Assembly (NCBI GenBank): GCA_021294835.1
Contig: JAJTDF010000015.1
Location: forward strand, 1 to 51,442
From: Planctomycetaceae bacterium
Lineage (GTDB): Bacteria; Planctomycetota; Phycisphaerae; Phycisphaerales; UBA1924
Length of the DNA: 51,442 nt
Reading direction: 5' to 3'
Shown in pieces: positions 27,901-35,644 of the stretch. Below the pieces are notes generated by a model. That model was given only the letters and a program-made list of their open reading frames with translations, made no database searches and was not told the DNA's origin. The position numbers were made by a program, and so were the translations under genes. Numbering within the stretch: the stretch's first letter is position 1; each line of letters begins with the position of its first letter.

Positions 27901-28091
27901 GCGGCAGCCAGCATGGCCGCAACGCCGGTCAGACCCGCTCGAGCGGGCAACCAACGGTCGGCCCGGGCGAGCGGGCGAGGGGTGGCAGGCAGGTTGGCGT
28001 CGCGTGAAATGGCTGGGCCTCCTTCGGGGGTGCCAACGGTATACAAACAAAGCCGATTCCAGTGGCAGGGCAGGTCCCCCAACCAGGCCAC
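24933..28091 (-). CDS. gspD: Type II secretion system secretin
   Basis: Outer-membrane channel of type II secretion, about 1050 residues, longer than most GspD (650-750). After an N-terminal hydrophobic export signal (LTGVAAMLAAAGLAASLLAQ) comes an Ala/Pro/Gly-rich linker (~75-215, with 12-bp DNA repeats near 27714-27749). An N0-like domain follows (FKFMPQAEPIDLRLLADLVAAQLN), then N1-N3-type repeats and the secretin domain with the signature VPLLGDIPLVGQLFR...RRTIYIFLTPRIL. The C-terminus is again Pro/Ala/Glu-rich. The start is uncertain. GTG 28089-28091 has GGAGG only four bases upstream, whereas AAGGAGG stands seven bases before an in-frame ATT (28008-28010) that would give a more sensible 46-residue leader. 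It leads a gspD-gspE operon. Confidence 0.92.
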   Translation of the reverse strand: MAWLGDLPCHWNRLCLYTVGTPEGGPAISRDANLPATPRPLARADRWLPARAGLTGVAAMLAAAGLAASLLAQDPAQNQDPALLPPTGGAKPAADTATPVQPTTKVAPGAPGGAVPAVAPAVAPAAGGRAPAPAAGAVMRPGQPGGAVPAGGAPAQPRPAAPQPPTTQAPKPPPGGGPNAVMPPTMPPGTVSPPSTTAGGAGNAGGSTGVPGDAVMPAVAMEGDVFKFMPQAEPIDLRLLADLVAAQLNIEIMSLDPAMRDKKAQLITQISVPKDRLLDFLSFLLAQNQLVLTRDVAGIYVIQPATEMGGKVGTDEYSPTRIIPTPGIRPSSLQQALGNVTGGAGGAQGGAGAMKLTFLDDLGFILATGTPRQMSILQDLVDALAREQANVNFTRFELRQLSAPIARQRILELLRGRSAGQGPQAALQQGADPNAGAVSGPSATLSNLSDRLLVDHQGNALVFRGRPDEQELLRRLVSVVDVVNTLQGQWYGIGGAAPIVAEQAQRLGLGQVITLRSQGGQGVGGFGGGQNFNQAQAQGVNLAQPGGAQGNEPSGGSSFILDAEGRGFMYYGTPDQQRRVAQLVQEFEPLLQSEVIVYEFYKLKHSQSEDVAETIRGLIDNQVPTGSSPLLPGGGNRQARNTGVNRLGGDRVNTATANRRTDTGAAAGAAGGAGDNLAIEAGNETFVLADKANNQIVVKAPRRLQGQFARLIERLDQRRAQVYIDAQIIVVDNNDGFTLSFEQQLIELGGQTVAMRTLFGSGASGTATNGTITSPATVSPVSPGLVAAIIKSDQVPLIIRAVADTTDGKIIASPKLLVDDNEEAEISAIRQVPTQTQTQTGGTGSGSIVTGFGGFEDAGPKLTVTPRISAGGYLQLNYDIELSNFIGQGSANLPPPRSKTNVKSESVTVPSDSTIVIGGLTLEDVSQTVIKVPLLGDIPLVGQLFRTETQSNQRRTIYIFLTPRILRDNGFSDLKLISEGPKAVAKLKDPLPPARPSLIRTRGTLGAMPSPERTPEPTPETPATPATAPAAPGRPDPASEPAAEPASEPAER
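28018..28024 (-). promoter_or_regulatory. Strong Shine-Dalgarno ahead of an in-frame ATT in gspD
   Basis: The minus strand reads AAGGAGG, then seven bases, then ATT in the secretin frame. The near-perfect SD and ideal spacing suggest that translation may begin at this rare codon rather than at the GTG 81 bases upstream. Confidence 0.4.
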
Positions 28092-28209
28092 CCACCCTCC
28101 GGCCGATAGGCCGGATGCCCGCCAGTCACCCCCGGAGCCGGCCCCACTGCCGCTTACCCCCCCGCCGCCCCCATGTCCGCTCCGCCGGAACCACTACCCT
28201 CCGCCCGGA

Positions 28210-29193
28210 ATGGCTTCACCCCGGGTCGTCAGTTTGCTGCCCTCCGCCACCGAGATCGTCGCTGAACTGGGCGTCGGCGAATGGCTGGTCGGCCGCTCGC
28301 ATGAGTGCGATCAGCCCGCCGAGCCCTGGCTGCACGCCCTCCCCGTGCTCACCGCCCAGCGCACCAGCCATGATGCACCCGCCGCCGAGATCGACGCCCA
28401 GGTCCGCGCCGCCATGGCCCAGCACCAGGCCCTGTACACCCTGGACGAGCGCCGCCTCGCCGACCTCCGCCCCGATGTCATCCTCACCCAGGACCTCTGC
28501 CACGTCTGCTCGATCGATCTGGCCGCGGTGCAGCGCGTCGCCGCCGGCCTCAGCCCCCAGCCAACGGTCGTCAGCCTCAACCCCCACACCCTCGAGGCCG
28601 TGCTCGACGACCATCTGACCGTCGGGGCCGCTCTGGGCATCCCCGACCGTGCCCGCCGCGCCGTCGCCGCCCTGCGCGAGCGGCTGTACACCCTCGGCGA
28701 CTTCGTCAACCCGTTCGACGACGGCCCCAACGTCGCCTTTCTGGAGTGGACCGACCCGCTGTTCGTCGGCGGACACTGGACCCCGCAACTCATCGAGCGT
28801 GCCGGCGGTCGCCACCCGCTCAACGCCACCCAGCCCGTCGCCGGGGCCGGCGCCGCCGCGGGCCCCATCGGCCTCACCGAGCGCCAGGCCGGCAAGAGCG
28901 TCACCGTGCCGCCGGAGGTTCTGGCCGCCAGCCGCCCTGAAGTGCTGATCATCGCGCCCTGCGGGCTGGCCCTGCCCCGCGCCCTGGCCGAGGCCCGTGC
29001 CCTGCTGCGGCACGCATGGTTCGCGGATCTGCCCGCCGTCCGCTCCGGCCGCGTCGCCGTGGTTGACGGCAACCGCATGTTCAACCGCCCCGGGCCAAGG
29101 CTGGTCGACGCCTTCGCCTTCCTGGTCGGCTATCTGCAGAACCGCCCCGAGATCATCCCCGCCAACTTCCCTTGGACCCCGCTGCACCCATGA
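28210..29193 (+). CDS. Cobalamin-binding-type (BtuF-like) protein
   Basis: A 327-residue protein of the BtuF/FepB substrate-binding fold. The N-terminus MASPRVVSLLPSATEIVAELG and the middle ADLRPDVILTQDLCHVC, FLEWTDPLFVGGHWTPQLIERAGG and EVLIIAPCG are typical of BtuF-like cobalamin or siderophore-binding proteins. No signal peptide is visible from ATG 28210, so it may act in the cytoplasm, unlike classical BtuF. The frame continues about 100 codons upstream as low-complexity Pro/Arg sequence, judged non-coding. The stop overlaps the start of the next gene by 4 bases (ATGA). The ligand is inferred from family only. Confidence 0.82.
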   Translation: MASPRVVSLLPSATEIVAELGVGEWLVGRSHECDQPAEPWLHALPVLTAQRTSHDAPAAEIDAQVRAAMAQHQALYTLDERRLADLRPDVILTQDLCHVCSIDLAAVQRVAAGLSPQPTVVSLNPHTLEAVLDDHLTVGAALGIPDRARRAVAALRERLYTLGDFVNPFDDGPNVAFLEWTDPLFVGGHWTPQLIERAGGRHPLNATQPVAGAGAAAGPIGLTERQAGKSVTVPPEVLAASRPEVLIIAPCGLALPRALAEARALLRHAWFADLPAVRSGRVAVVDGNRMFNRPGPRLVDAFAFLVGYLQNRPEIIPANFPWTPLHP

Positions 29194-30986
29194 GCACCAC
29201 GCCGTCCTGCACCGCCCTGCCCGCCGGTCTTCGTTCCCGCGTCACCGGGCTGGCCCTGCTCGCCGGGCTCGCGGCGTCGCTGGCCGCTGCCCTTCCCGCC
29301 GCCGGTCAGGCCACCGTCGCCCCAACCGAGCGTCGCAGCGTCTTCACCCGCGAGGCGGTGCCGCAGGCGATCCCCGGCTGGTGGAACGATGCCGTCTTCT
29401 ACCAAGTGTTCGTGCGTTCCTTCGCCGACAGCGCCGCCGGCCCCAAGGCAGGCGACGGCATCGGTGACTTCGCCGGTCTGATCGAACGCCTGGATTACCT
29501 CAACGACGGCAAGCCCGAAACCACCACAGATCTCGGCGTGACCGCCCTGTGGCTGATGCCCATCACCCAGTCCCCCAGCTACCACGGCTACGACACCACC
29601 GACTACTACACCATCGAAGAGGACTACGGCACCAACGCCGACTTCCAGCGCTTCATGGCCGAGTGCCGCAAGCGGGGCATCAAGGTCATCATCGATACGG
29701 TGCTCAACCACCACTCCGACAAGCACCCCTGGTTCACCCGCGCCATCGACCCCGCCGGCCCGTATCACGACTGGTACCTTTTCAGCCCCAAGAACCCCGG
29801 CTGGCGGGGCCCGTGGAACCAGCAGGTCTGGCACGAAGTCAGGCCCGCGCAACTGCCCGCCGGGGCCCCGCCCGCCGCCGTCAGCCAGTTCTATTACGGC
29901 CTGTTCAGCCGCGAGATGCCCGACCTGAACTACCGCAACCAGGCCGTCACCGATGAGATGCTCAAGATGATCCGCTGGTGGCACACCGAGATGAAAGTCG
30001 ACGGCTTCCGCCTCGACGCCATCCGCCACCTCATCGAAGACGGCCAGCAGCAGGACAACACGCTGGACACCCACCGCTGGCTGGAGATGATGGGCCGCGA
30101 TCTGTACACGCTGAACCCCGATCTGTTCACCGTCGGCGAGGTCTGGGCCCCCACCGCCGACGCCCGGCTCTACGTCGGCGGACGCGAAAAGCCGTCCGAC
30201 CCGGCCACCGGCCGCGACAACCTCAGCCCCAAACTCCGCAGCGTCTTTGAGTTCGATCTGGCCACCTTCACCGTCGAGGCCGCCCGCGACGGCAGCAGCG
30301 TCAAGCTCAACGGCAAGCTCCGCGAGGTCCTCGCCGGCTACCCGGCCTCGCAGTTCTGCACCTTCCTGGCCAACCACGACCAGCCGCGCGTGCTCACCAT
30401 GCTCAAGGGCAACCGGCCCGCCGCCGCCGCCGCCGCCACAGTGCAGTTCGCCCTTCCCGGCATCCCCTTCGTCTACTACGGCGAGGAAATCGGCATGCTC
30501 GGCGACAAGCCCGACCCCGACATCCGCACCCCCATGCAGTGGACCGCCGACCCCGACCGCGGCGGCTTCACCTCCGGCACCCCCTGGCGCAAGCTCAACC
30601 CCGACACCCCGAAGGTCAACGTCGCCGCCCAGACCGCCGACCCGGCCTCGATGCTCAGCCATTACCGCCGCCTGATCTCCGCCCGCCGGGGCAATGACGC
30701 CCTCCGCCGGGGCGACACCACGCCCCTGCAGCCCAGCACGCCGGCCCTGTTCGCCGTCCTCCGCCACACGCCCGACCGCCAGGGCGTGCTCGCCGTGGTC
30801 AACCTCACCGCCGAGCCCGTCAAGGGCGCCAGCCTGACCGGCACGCCGCCTGTCGCCTGGCAGATGCGCAAGGACGCCGCGGACCTGCTCACCGGCGCGC
30901 CGGTCCGGCCGCTGGCCCCCACCGAACTGCCCGACCTGCCGCCCTACGGCGCGCTCTACATCCCCGTCGAACTCACCGGCAAGTGA
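29190..30986 (+). CDS. Secreted GH13 alpha-amylase family enzyme
   Basis: A 598-residue glycoside hydrolase family 13 protein with an N-terminal signal peptide (VTGLALLAGLAASLAAALPAAGQA). The (beta/alpha)8 barrel shows the family blocks: VIIDTVLNHHSD (region I), GFRLDAIRH with the nucleophile Asp (II), FTVGEVW with the acid/base Glu (III) and FLANHDQPR with the third Asp (IV). IPFVYYGEEIGM and the C-terminal beta domain (PALFAVLRHTPDRQGVLAVVNLTAEPV) complete it. It probably cleaves or transfers alpha-glucosyl linkages outside the cytoplasm. Overall it looks closest to the trehalose synthase/oligo-glucosidase side of GH13, but the subfamily is not certain. The start ATG 29190 overlaps the previous stop, so the two are coupled. 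It converges on the ligase gene, 19 bases away. Confidence 0.9.
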   Translation: MSTTPSCTALPAGLRSRVTGLALLAGLAASLAAALPAAGQATVAPTERRSVFTREAVPQAIPGWWNDAVFYQVFVRSFADSAAGPKAGDGIGDFAGLIERLDYLNDGKPETTTDLGVTALWLMPITQSPSYHGYDTTDYYTIEEDYGTNADFQRFMAECRKRGIKVIIDTVLNHHSDKHPWFTRAIDPAGPYHDWYLFSPKNPGWRGPWNQQVWHEVRPAQLPAGAPPAAVSQFYYGLFSREMPDLNYRNQAVTDEMLKMIRWWHTEMKVDGFRLDAIRHLIEDGQQQDNTLDTHRWLEMMGRDLYTLNPDLFTVGEVWAPTADARLYVGGREKPSDPATGRDNLSPKLRSVFEFDLATFTVEAARDGSSVKLNGKLREVLAGYPASQFCTFLANHDQPRVLTMLKGNRPAAAAAATVQFALPGIPFVYYGEEIGMLGDKPDPDIRTPMQWTADPDRGGFTSGTPWRKLNPDTPKVNVAAQTADPASMLSHYRRLISARRGNDALRRGDTTPLQPSTPALFAVLRHTPDRQGVLAVVNLTAEPVKGASLTGTPPVAWQMRKDAADLLTGAPVRPLAPTELPDLPPYGALYIPVELTGK

Positions 30987-31005
30987 CCACGCGCCCGGGC
31001 GCCAG

Positions 31006-32472
31006 TCACTTCAGCATCGCCTTGAGTTCCCGCCGCATCACCTTGCCGGTGGGGTTGCGGGGCAGTTTCTCCAGCACCCGGATCTCCCGCGGCAGTTTGA
31101 ACGCCGCGATGCGGCTCCGCAGGAAGTTCAGCACATCCTGCTGGTCCATGCTTGCCCCCTCCTTCAGTTCCACAAACGCGACCGGCACCTCGCCCCGCAT
31201 CGGGTCGCTCATCCCCACCACGCCGGACTCCTTGATCGCCGGGTGCGAGTTGATCGCTTCCTCGATCTCGCGAGGGAAGACGTTCTCGCCGGCGATGATC
31301 AGCATCTCCTTCAGCCGACCGGTGATGTACAGGTGCCCGTCGGCGTCCTGACGGCCGATGTCCCCCGTCTTCAGATACCCCCGCTCGTCGATCGCCGCCG
31401 CCGTCTGCTCGGGCAGGTGGTAGTACCCCTGCATGCGGTTGGGCCCCGCGATCCGTACCTCGCCGTCGTGGCCCGGGGGCAGATCACGCCCTGTCTCCAG
31501 GTCGACAATCCGCTGCAGCACGCCCGGCAACGCCGGCCCCACGCTGCCCCGGCGGTGCTCGCTCGGTCGGCACCAGTTGGTCACCGGAGCCGTCTCAGTC
31601 AAGCCGTACCCCTCGTTGATCGTCACCCCGAACCGCTCCTTGAACCGGTCCGCCACCACCATCGGCAGCGGCTCACCCCCCGACACCGCGTACTTCAGGC
31701 TCGCCATGTCAACCGGGTGGGCCTCTTTCACGTGCAGCAACGCGTTGTACATCGACGGAATCCCGATGAACGCCGTCACCCGATGTTCCCGCATCAGCCG
31801 AACGATCTTCGGCGGGTTGAACTTCGCCGTGTACACCACCTTCGCCCCGATGGTCAGCGGCAGCAGTGTCAGCGCCGTCAGCCCGAAGGTGTGAAACTGC
31901 GGCAGCACACCCAGCAGCACCTCGCGAGAGGTGAAGTGGATGTGCTGCAGAATCTGCGCCAGGTTCGCCGTGATGTTCCCATGGCTGAGCATCACCCCTT
32001 TGGGCCGGCCCGAGGTCCCCGAGGTGTACAGCAGCACGCCCAGGTCGTCATCCGCCGCCATCGCCGGCCACCGTGGCTCCGGCACCCGCTTGAAGTCCAC
32101 CTCCTCCATCGCCAGCAGCCCGCCGACCTTCGGCGTGTAGCCCATGAACTCCAGCATCGGCTTGACGGTGATCACCGTGTCGGTGCCGCAGTCGTCGATC
32201 ACATACTGCAGTTCCTCCCGCTTGAGCAGGTAGTTCAGCGGCACCACCACCCGCCCGGTGATCCACCCCGCCAGCGCCGCCACCGGAAACAGCCCCGTCG
32301 TCGGCAGCATCACCCCCACCGTCCGCGTCCGGCACCGCCGCTCGATCTCATCGGCCAGCATGAGCGCCGCCGCCAGAATCGTCGCCCGGCTCCAGGTCCG
32401 CTGGTCGTCCACCACCGCGGGTCTCAGCGGGTTGACCAGGCAGCGACGGATGATGGGCCAATGAATGCTCAC
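31006..32472 (-). CDS. AMP-forming acyl-CoA synthetase / ligase
   Basis: A 488-residue member of the adenylate-forming (ANL) family. Visible motifs are the P-loop YTSGTSGRPKGVMLSHGN, the GYGLTETAP adenine-site motif, YLKTGDIG with the ribose-binding Asp, GRLKEMLIIAGENVFPREIEE at the hinge, and PRNPTGKVMRRELK with the catalytic Lys. It activates a carboxylic acid, probably a fatty acid, as acyl-AMP then acyl-CoA or acyl-carrier; the substrate is unknown. GTG 32470-32472 is chosen because GGGGAG lies seven bases upstream; the frame extends 84 more codons through the divergent lipoprotein gene without homology. Confidence 0.92.
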   Translation of the reverse strand: MSIHWPIIRRCLVNPLRPAVVDDQRTWSRATILAAALMLADEIERRCRTRTVGVMLPTTGLFPVAALAGWITGRVVVPLNYLLKREELQYVIDDCGTDTVITVKPMLEFMGYTPKVGGLLAMEEVDFKRVPEPRWPAMAADDDLGVLLYTSGTSGRPKGVMLSHGNITANLAQILQHIHFTSREVLLGVLPQFHTFGLTALTLLPLTIGAKVVYTAKFNPPKIVRLMREHRVTAFIGIPSMYNALLHVKEAHPVDMASLKYAVSGGEPLPMVVADRFKERFGVTINEGYGLTETAPVTNWCRPSEHRRGSVGPALPGVLQRIVDLETGRDLPPGHDGEVRIAGPNRMQGYYHLPEQTAAAIDERGYLKTGDIGRQDADGHLYITGRLKEMLIIAGENVFPREIEEAINSHPAIKESGVVGMSDPMRGEVPVAFVELKEGASMDQQDVLNFLRSRIAAFKLPREIRVLEKLPRNPTGKVMRRELKAMLK

Positions 32473-32596
32473 AGACAAGCTCCCCGGCTCGCCCCCCTCG
32501 GTGCGTGCCGCCGACGATACGCGGGCCGAAACTCCCATCCATATCCTTTGGCCCGACGGTCCCGACCCCTTCGCCACGGACGAGCGAGCCCCCACC

Positions 32597-33466
32597 ATGC
32601 ACCATCCGCGTCGCCCCCTCTGCAGCCTCACGCGACTTCGACCCGTCCGCAACGCCGCTCTGGTGGCCGTCGTGCTGGTTGCCGGCATTCTCGGCGGCTG
32701 CGCCGCCACCCCCGTGCCCGCCAACGAGCCCTACCTCAAGGCCTACACCGAGGCCAAGTACCCCGCCGCCCTCCGCCTGGCCGACGCCAAGGCCGCTGCT
32801 GCCTCCGGCTCCGCCAAGGACATGCCCCAACTCATCGCCGGCATGTCCGCCTACGCCCTCGGCCGCCATGACGAGGCCGTCCAGCGGCTCCGCCCCCTCA
32901 CTTCCAGTTCCAACCGCGAGATCGCCGGCAAGGCCAACACCACCCTCGGGCAGATCGCCCTGGAGCGGGGCCAGCACGCCGACGCCGCCCGCCAGCTCCT
33001 CCTCGCCGCCGACCAGCTCTCCGGCGACGACTCCGCCCGCGCCCGCATGCTCGCCGGCGATGCCTACGCCCGCCTCCGCATGACCGCCGCCGCCCGCGAC
33101 CAGTGGAAGGCCGCCGAGCCCCGCGCCACCGACCCCCGCCTCCGCCAGGCCATCACCGACCGCCTCGCAGGCCGCACCACCGATGCCCCGCCCCAAGGCG
33201 AACGCACCGCCGCCAACCCCGGCCCCTTCACCGTCCAGCTCGGCGCCTTCGCCAACCGCCAGGCCGCTGACACGCTGATAAGCCGCGCCAGCACCCAGGC
33301 ACGCCAGCGGGGCCAGCCCCTGCCCACCATGGTCATGATCAACGAGGCCGGCACCAACCGCCAGCTCTTCGCCGTCCGCGTCGGCGAGTACCCCACCCGC
33401 GAGCAGGCCCAGACCGTCCTCACCCGCCTGGGCATGGGCGGCCAGGTCGTCTCCCTCCGCCGCTGA
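32597..33466 (+). CDS. SPOR-domain lipoprotein with TPR-like region
   Basis: A 289-residue lipoprotein. ATG 32597 gives a basic n-region, a hydrophobic core and a lipobox (VLVAGILGGC). Residues ~40-180 look like tetratricopeptide-type helix pairs (YPAALRLADAKAA..., HADAARQLLLAADQL). The C-terminal ~80 residues are a SPOR domain (PFTVQLGAFANRQAADTLISRA...LFAVRVGEYPTREQAQTVLTRL), which in characterised proteins binds denuded peptidoglycan glycan strands at the septum. A role at the cell wall is inferred. It is divergent from the ligase gene. Confidence 0.88.
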   Translation: MHHPRRPLCSLTRLRPVRNAALVAVVLVAGILGGCAATPVPANEPYLKAYTEAKYPAALRLADAKAAAASGSAKDMPQLIAGMSAYALGRHDEAVQRLRPLTSSSNREIAGKANTTLGQIALERGQHADAARQLLLAADQLSGDDSARARMLAGDAYARLRMTAAARDQWKAAEPRATDPRLRQAITDRLAGRTTDAPPQGERTAANPGPFTVQLGAFANRQAADTLISRASTQARQRGQPLPTMVMINEAGTNRQLFAVRVGEYPTREQAQTVLTRLGMGGQVVSLRR

Positions 33467-33470
33467 GCCT

Positions 33471-33487
33471 CTCCGGCCAAGCCGGGG
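33471..33487 (+). terminator. Possible weak terminator after the SPOR lipoprotein gene
   Basis: CTCCGGC and GCCGGGG pair (one G-T) around CAA directly after the stop codon, followed by a pyrimidine-rich but not pure T stretch. The loop is short and the T-tract weak. Confidence 0.3.
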
Positions 33488-33521
33488 CACTTCACCCCCA
33501 CTTTCCTTCCAAAAACCAAAC

Positions 33522-33531
33522 AAAGCGCTTT
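33522..33531. promoter_or_regulatory. AAAGCGCTTT palindrome in an AT-richer island
   Basis: A perfect 10-bp palindrome with a central CG lies in the only A-rich patch between 33467 and 33616, upstream of the gene at 33617. Its form resembles LacI-family operators. Function is inferred only. Confidence 0.25.
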
Positions 33532-33616
33532 CGCCCGCAACCGCCTGGGCCGGGCCGCGAACCATCTCGCAGGGCCGTCGCCCGTCCCACCCTTCCGCCG
33601 CTCCACGGAGTCGCTC

Positions 33617-34726
33617 ATGGCCACCCGCCACCCCCTGCTGCTCACCTCCGCCGCCCTCCTGCTGTTCAGCGGCACCACGCTGGCTCAACCGGCCAACCGC
33701 TCCGCCGCCCCGCGCTTGCGGGCCCCCGACCAAATCGTCAAGGTCGAAGAGCCCACCGAGGAGCAGCAGCGGGCCTATCGCGAGGCGGCCCGCCTCCAGC
33801 GCGAAGCGCTGGGCAACCTGCAACGCATCAAGAACCTCTACTTCGGCACCCAGACCAACCGCGCCCTCCGCCAGGAGGGCATCATGAAGCTCCGCGAGTT
33901 CACCGACCCCGGCCTGTTCCCGACCCTGCTCGAGCAACTCAAGGGCGAGCATCGCGACGTCCGCAAGGCCCTCCTCGAGCACCTGGCCGACCAGCGCACC
34001 GTCGAGGCCGACGCCACCATCGCCTGGGCCGTGGTGCACGACGACGACGAGTGGTTCCGCACCGAGGCCCAGACCCGCCTGGCCAAACGCCTCGCCGAAC
34101 GCCGCGCCGCCGGCGAAACCACCACCCCTCGCCCCGTGCAGTTCGCCATCGGCGAGGCCCTCCGCCAGGGCGGCGGCGAGACCGCCGACGCCAGCGGAGC
34201 CAACCCGCTCACGCCGCGTGCCGAACGCATGAAGCGTGCCGCCCAGGCCGCCGCCAACCTCGGCATCACCGAACTGGTCCCGCTGCTGATCGCCGGCCAG
34301 CTCGGCGGCGCCAGCGCCGGCACTGGCGGGCTGGAGGAGGGCGACCTGGCGTGGATCCTCGTCGGCCGCCAGCGGGCGTATGTCAGCGACCTGCAGCCGG
34401 TCGTCGGCAGCAACGCTGTCGCCTTCGACCCCGAACTCAGCGTCCTCACCGAGGGCACCGTGCTCCGCGTCGTCAATGCCGTGGTGTACGTCTACCGCTA
34501 CGACGTGCACAACGCCCTGGTGGACCTCACCACCCGCACCGGCCCGCGGGCCACCGCCGCGCTGGGGTGGGATCAGCAGAAGTGGTGGGCGTACTACAAC
34601 CAGGAATACCTGCCGCACCTGGCCAAAGTGCAGGCCGAGAAGGCCAACGCCGAGCGGGCCGCAGCCGCCAACGCCCCGGCCCCCGCGCCCGTTCCCGCAA
34701 GGCAGCCCGCCCCCGGCGACAAGTGA
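33617..34726 (+). CDS. Secreted helical-repeat protein of unknown function
   Basis: A 369-residue exported protein. Signal peptide HPLLLTSAALLLFSGTTLAQ; a GGAG Shine-Dalgarno lies before ATG 33617. Residues ~45-170 are strongly helical and charged (EEQQRAYREAARLQREALGNLQRIKNL..., then GLFPTLLEQLKGEHRDVRKALLEHLADQ, AIAWAV-type repeats), similar to HEAT/Armadillo-like helix pairs. Residues ~215-310 (ELVPLLIAGQL...FDPELSVLTEGTVLRVVNAVVYVYRYDVHNALVDLT) appear to be a separate domain. The tail is Ala/Pro-rich. No family was recognised. It converges on acpS with only 24 bases between. Confidence 0.75.
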   Translation: MATRHPLLLTSAALLLFSGTTLAQPANRSAAPRLRAPDQIVKVEEPTEEQQRAYREAARLQREALGNLQRIKNLYFGTQTNRALRQEGIMKLREFTDPGLFPTLLEQLKGEHRDVRKALLEHLADQRTVEADATIAWAVVHDDDEWFRTEAQTRLAKRLAERRAAGETTTPRPVQFAIGEALRQGGGETADASGANPLTPRAERMKRAAQAAANLGITELVPLLIAGQLGGASAGTGGLEEGDLAWILVGRQRAYVSDLQPVVGSNAVAFDPELSVLTEGTVLRVVNAVVYVYRYDVHNALVDLTTRTGPRATAALGWDQQKWWAYYNQEYLPHLAKVQAEKANAERAAAANAPAPAPVPARQPAPGDK

Positions 34727-34750
34727 ACCCGCCCCCGCCGTCCACCATCG

Positions 34751-35134
34751 TCACTCGCCCAGCGCCAGCACCGATGCCGCCGAGTACCCCTCGGTGTCCG
34801 TCAGCGAAACGCTCCAACTGGTGATCCCCAGTTGCCTGGCCTTCTCCGCCGCCACCCCGGCGAGCACCAGCGTTGGCTGTCCCGTTGCCAGCGGCTCCAC
34901 CGACACATCCAGCAGCGTCATCCCGTCGCGCATCCCGGTTCCCAGAGCCTTGAACACCGCCTCCTTGGCCGCGAAGCGCGAAGCCAGCCGCTCCGCCTCC
35001 CGCCGATGCCCGGCGCAGTCCGCCCGCTCCCTCGCCGTGAACGTTCGCAAAAGAAACCGCTCGCCGTGCTCGGCCAGCATGCCCGCAATCCGCTCCACCG
35101 GCACCAAGTCGATTCCATGGCCGACGATCCGCAT
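34751..35134 (-). CDS. acpS: Holo-[acyl-carrier-protein] synthase
   Basis: Transfers the 4'-phosphopantetheine arm from CoA to acyl carrier protein. At 127 residues it has the normal length. The N-terminal GIDLVPVERI carries the magnesium-binding Asp, and RFAAKEAVFKALGTG carries the second metal-binding Glu; SWSVSLTDTEGYSAASVLA closes the fold in the usual way. It lies 73 bases after the FmdB-type gene, last in the dnaJ-grpE run. Confidence 0.94.
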   Translation of the reverse strand: MRIVGHGIDLVPVERIAGMLAEHGERFLLRTFTARERADCAGHRREAERLASRFAAKEAVFKALGTGMRDGMTLLDVSVEPLATGQPTLVLAGVAAEKARQLGITSWSVSLTDTEGYSAASVLALGE

Positions 35135-35207
35135 GCACGATCATTGCACGCCGACCCGGTCCCGCGCGGCCCCCCACTTCAGACGCCGCCCGGGCCCACC
35201 CGGCCGC

Positions 35208-35618
35208 TCACCCCTTCTTCTTCTTCGCGCCCCCGCCCGCAGCCGCTGGCTTGGACGCCTTCTCGGCTTTGGCCCCGCCGCCACCCGCAGGCGCCGCAGC
35301 AGCCGCCGCCGGCTTGGCCGAAGCCTCGCCCCCGCCCGCCGTGCCCGTTCCACCGTTGCCGCCGCCGGACGAACCACCAGCCGGACTGCCGGCCGCGGCA
35401 CTCTTGTCCGCCTCGGCCGCCTTCTTGTACGACTCGCTGCGGTAATCGGTGATGTAGAACCCCGAACCCTTGAAGATGAACCCCGCGCCCGTGCTGAACT
35501 GCCGCTCGGCGCCGTTCTTCCCGCACGCCGGGCACTTGCGGATGGGCTTGGCCGTGATCGACTGAAACTGCTCGAAGACGTGCTTGCACTTGGTGCAGCG
35601 ATACTCGTAGGTCGGCAT
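35208..35618 (-). CDS. FmdB-family zinc ribbon protein with low-complexity tail
   Basis: A 136-residue protein. The first ~65 residues match the FmdB-type putative regulatory domain: MPTYEYRCTKCKHVFEQFQSI, then CPACGKN (two CxxC pairs binding zinc), and the short FIFKGSGFYITDYRS motif. The remaining ~70 residues are Gly/Ala/Ser/Lys-rich and end in KKKKG, probably disordered and possibly nucleic-acid-contacting. The function of the family is not settled. It sits 26 bases after grpE and 73 before acpS. Confidence 0.88.
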   Translation of the reverse strand: MPTYEYRCTKCKHVFEQFQSITAKPIRKCPACGKNGAERQFSTGAGFIFKGSGFYITDYRSESYKKAAEADKSAAAGSPAGGSSGGGNGGTGTAGGGEASAKPAAAAAAPAGGGGAKAEKASKPAAAGGGAKKKKG

Positions 35619-35644
35619 CGTCCTGATCCTTGTCTGCCCCCGCC

